Below are positions 62,441 to 64,000 of a stretch of DNA of 64,000 nt, in pieces. Position numbers and translations under genes: made by a program. Origin of the DNA: Sphingomonas sp. GM_Shp_1 (GTDB lineage: Bacteria; Pseudomonadota; Alphaproteobacteria; Sphingomonadales; Sphingomonadaceae). Location of the stretch: positions 21,107-85,106 of the forward strand of contig NZ_JALNUR010000015.1 in NCBI RefSeq assembly GCF_026540895.1. Direction: 5' to 3'. The notes below the pieces were generated by a model, which saw only the letters and a list, made by a program, of their open reading frames with translations, had not been told where the DNA came from and did not search any database. Numbering within the stretch: the stretch's first letter is position 1; each line of letters begins with the position of its first letter.

Positions 62441-63973
62441 ATGAAGCACGCTCTGTCCGTCACCCGCGACGCGGATTTCTCCGCCTGGTATCAGTCCGTC
62501 ATCGCCGAGGGCGATCTGGCCGAGGAATCGGGCGTCCGTGGCTGCATGGTCATCCGCCCCTGGGGCTATGGTATCTGGGAGCGTATCCAGCGGCTGCTCG
62601 ACGATCGGATCAAGGCGACGGGGCATGAGAATTGCTACTTCCCGCTCTTCATCCCGCTCAGCTATTTCGAGAAGGAGGCCGAGCATGTCGACGGCTTCGC
62701 CAAGGAGATGGCGGTCGTCACGCATCACCGGCTGATCGCGGACGGCAAGGGCGGGCTGGTGCCTGATCCCGAGGCGAAGCTGGAAGAGCCCTTGGTCGTG
62801 CGGCCGACCTCGGAGACGGTGATCGGCACCGCCTTTGCCCGCTGGGTCCAGTCGTGGCGCGACCTGCCGGTGCTGATCAACCAATGGGCCAATGTCGTCC
62901 GCTGGGAAATGCGCACCCGCATGTTCCTGCGCACCGCCGAGTTCCTGTGGCAGGAGGGGCATACCGCCCATGCCACGGTGGACGAGGCGCGGGCCGAGAC
63001 GCTCCAGATGCTCGAAGTCTACCGCAGCTTCGCCGAGGATTGCCTGGCCATGCACGTCATCGCGGGCGAGAAGCCGGAGAATGAGCGTTTCCCCGGCGCG
63101 GTCGAGACCTATTCGATCGAGGCGATGATGCAGGACGGCAAGGCGCTCCAGGCCGGGACCAGCCATTTCCTGGGCGACAATTTCGCCAAGGCCCAGAATA
63201 TCCGCTTCCAGAATGCCGAAGGCGGACTGGACTTCGCGCAGACGACCAGCTGGGGCGTGTCGACCCGGATGATCGGCGGCATGATCATGGTGCACGGCGA
63301 CGATGACGGCATGCGCGTGCCGCCCAAGGTCGCGCCGTGGCAGGTGGTGATCGTCCCCATGCTGCGCGACCAGCCGGAGGACGAGGCGCTGCTCGCCTAT
63401 TGCCGCGACCTGCAAAAGGAACTGGCTGGTCTGTCCGCGCTGGGTGAGCCGATCCGCGCGATGGTCGATGCCCGGGCGCAAAAGGCCGCGACCAAGCGCT
63501 GGGGCTGGGTCAAGAAGGGCGCGCCGGTCGTGATCGAGGTCGGCGGCCGCGACATGGCGGGCGGCAATGTGTCTGTGATCCGCCGCGACCGGCTGTACCG
63601 CGAGGATGGCAAGCTCGACTCGGTGGTGCAGCCGCGGGGCGACTTCGTGTCGGGCGTGGCGGACCTGCTGGCCGACATCCAGGGCGAACTCCACCGCCAG
63701 TCGACCGAGCGGCTGAAGGCGCAGATCGTGCCCGTCGACGATTGGGCGGGCGTCGAGGCGCATTTTGCCGAGGGCGTGAAGAGCCCCGGCTGGGTCGATG
63801 TCCGCTGGGCCAAGCCTACGGGCGACGAACTGGAGCAGGTGGTCGAGAAGTTGAAGGGCCTGAAACTGACCATCCGCAACGCGCCGATGGGCCAGACGGG
63901 GTGCGATGACGGCCCCTGCATCTTCACCGGCCGCGCGGCTGTGGAGCGGGTGCTGATCGGCCGGGCGTATTGA
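62441..63973 (+). CDS. proS: Prolyl-tRNA synthetase, archaeal/eukaryotic-like type (ProS type 3)
   Basis: This class II synthetase charges tRNA-Pro. The 510-residue protein begins ADFSAWYQSVIAEGDLAEES and shows EEPLVVRPTSETVIGTAFAR, motif 2 VRWEMRTRMFLRTAEFLWQE, GTSHFLGDNFAKAQNIRFQN and motif 3 GGMIMVHGDDDGMRVPPKVA. It lacks the bacterial editing insertion domain. It has the C-terminal domain of the archaeal/eukaryotic class, with CDDGPC and the final Tyr (VLIGRAY). ATG 62441 is family-like; 62405 is not. Confidence 0.95.
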   Translation: MKHALSVTRDADFSAWYQSVIAEGDLAEESGVRGCMVIRPWGYGIWERIQRLLDDRIKATGHENCYFPLFIPLSYFEKEAEHVDGFAKEMAVVTHHRLIADGKGGLVPDPEAKLEEPLVVRPTSETVIGTAFARWVQSWRDLPVLINQWANVVRWEMRTRMFLRTAEFLWQEGHTAHATVDEARAETLQMLEVYRSFAEDCLAMHVIAGEKPENERFPGAVETYSIEAMMQDGKALQAGTSHFLGDNFAKAQNIRFQNAEGGLDFAQTTSWGVSTRMIGGMIMVHGDDDGMRVPPKVAPWQVVIVPMLRDQPEDEALLAYCRDLQKELAGLSALGEPIRAMVDARAQKAATKRWGWVKKGAPVVIEVGGRDMAGGNVSVIRRDRLYREDGKLDSVVQPRGDFVSGVADLLADIQGELHRQSTERLKAQIVPVDDWAGVEAHFAEGVKSPGWVDVRWAKPTGDELEQVVEKLKGLKLTIRNAPMGQTGCDDGPCIFTGRAAVERVLIGRAY

Positions 63974-63982
63974 TCTTGGCAC

Positions 63983-64000
63983 GCCCCTCCCGCAAGCGGG
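63983..64000. repeat. Start of a family B palindromic repeat, cut by window edge
   Basis: GCCCCTCCCGCAAGCGGG is the first arm of a family B unit as at 29675 and 57166; the rest lies beyond the window. Confidence 0.7.

Overview
The window is chromosomal DNA from a high-GC alphaproteobacterium, most likely a Sphingomonas-type member of the Sphingomonadaceae. Grounds for this are the GC-rich codon use, the split glycine dehydrogenase (gcvPA/gcvPB), an archaeal/eukaryotic-type prolyl-tRNA synthetase, an alphaproteobacterial SspB, an ATP12-type F1 assembly chaperone, a PPDK, a cpa/tad pilus cluster and many short palindromic repeats. Almost everything is dense core-genome coding sequence. I see no prophage, insertion sequence, CRISPR array, rRNA or tRNA. 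Nothing here is a clear multi-gene defence system or another obviously new system.

Layout. 1-2474 (minus): hisB-hisH-hisA-hisF, with hisF cut by the left edge. 2547-9344: sspB, fumC, a UPF0126 channel, two small glycine-zipper proteins, a lipoprotein, crcB and an RluA-type pseudouridine synthase. 9491-10939 (minus): a PadR regulator with its HAAS-type membrane partner, and a third glycine-zipper protein. 11105-12668: a phosphoglycolate-phosphatase-like enzyme, a small membrane protein and ATP12. 12889-18618: gmk, two small membrane-zipper genes, gshB, yraN, a STAS-like gene, rsmI, a LpoA-like lipoprotein and cutA. 18772-28895: hemW, a CAP-domain lipoprotein, a phasin-like protein, rdgB, rph, then the chaperone genes hrcA-grpE and dnaK-dnaJ, with a PCuAC copper lipoprotein between grpE and dnaK. 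29127-34921: a thioredoxin-fold protein, purB, an EF-hand protein, L25, a TraB/GumN protein and an XRE-regulated operon of small membrane proteins. 35151-41234: glyQ, glyS and ppdK. 41513-49034 (minus): TadC-TadB-CpaE-CpaD-CpaC-CpaB-CpaA, without the CpaF ATPase. 49085-54358: a hydrolase/FAD-oxidoreductase pair, rnhA-thrB-ispH and an uncharacterised gene. 54461-60258: a lipoprotein, then a tandem glycine riboswitch and gcvT-gcvH-gcvPA-gcvPB. 60378-63973: SemiSWEET, bluB, an EamA transporter and proS.

Genes are packed tightly. At least sixteen junctions overlap as ATGA, GTGA or TTGA, which points to widespread translational coupling. The gaps are largely filled by at least six families of GC-rich palindromic repeats.

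The most interesting observations are: (1) glyS carries two different dispersed intergenic repeats inserted in frame, with a compositionally foreign AT-richer stretch between them; (2) the XRE regulator operon has three operator dyads TGTCA-N8-TGAC(A/C) upstream, one overlapping a likely glyQ promoter; (3) the Tad pilus operon lacks its motor ATPase gene; (4) there is a nested perfect inverted repeat upstream of hrcA; (5) an intrinsic terminator lies just upstream of an uncharacterised gene, next to a 214-base gene-free stretch.
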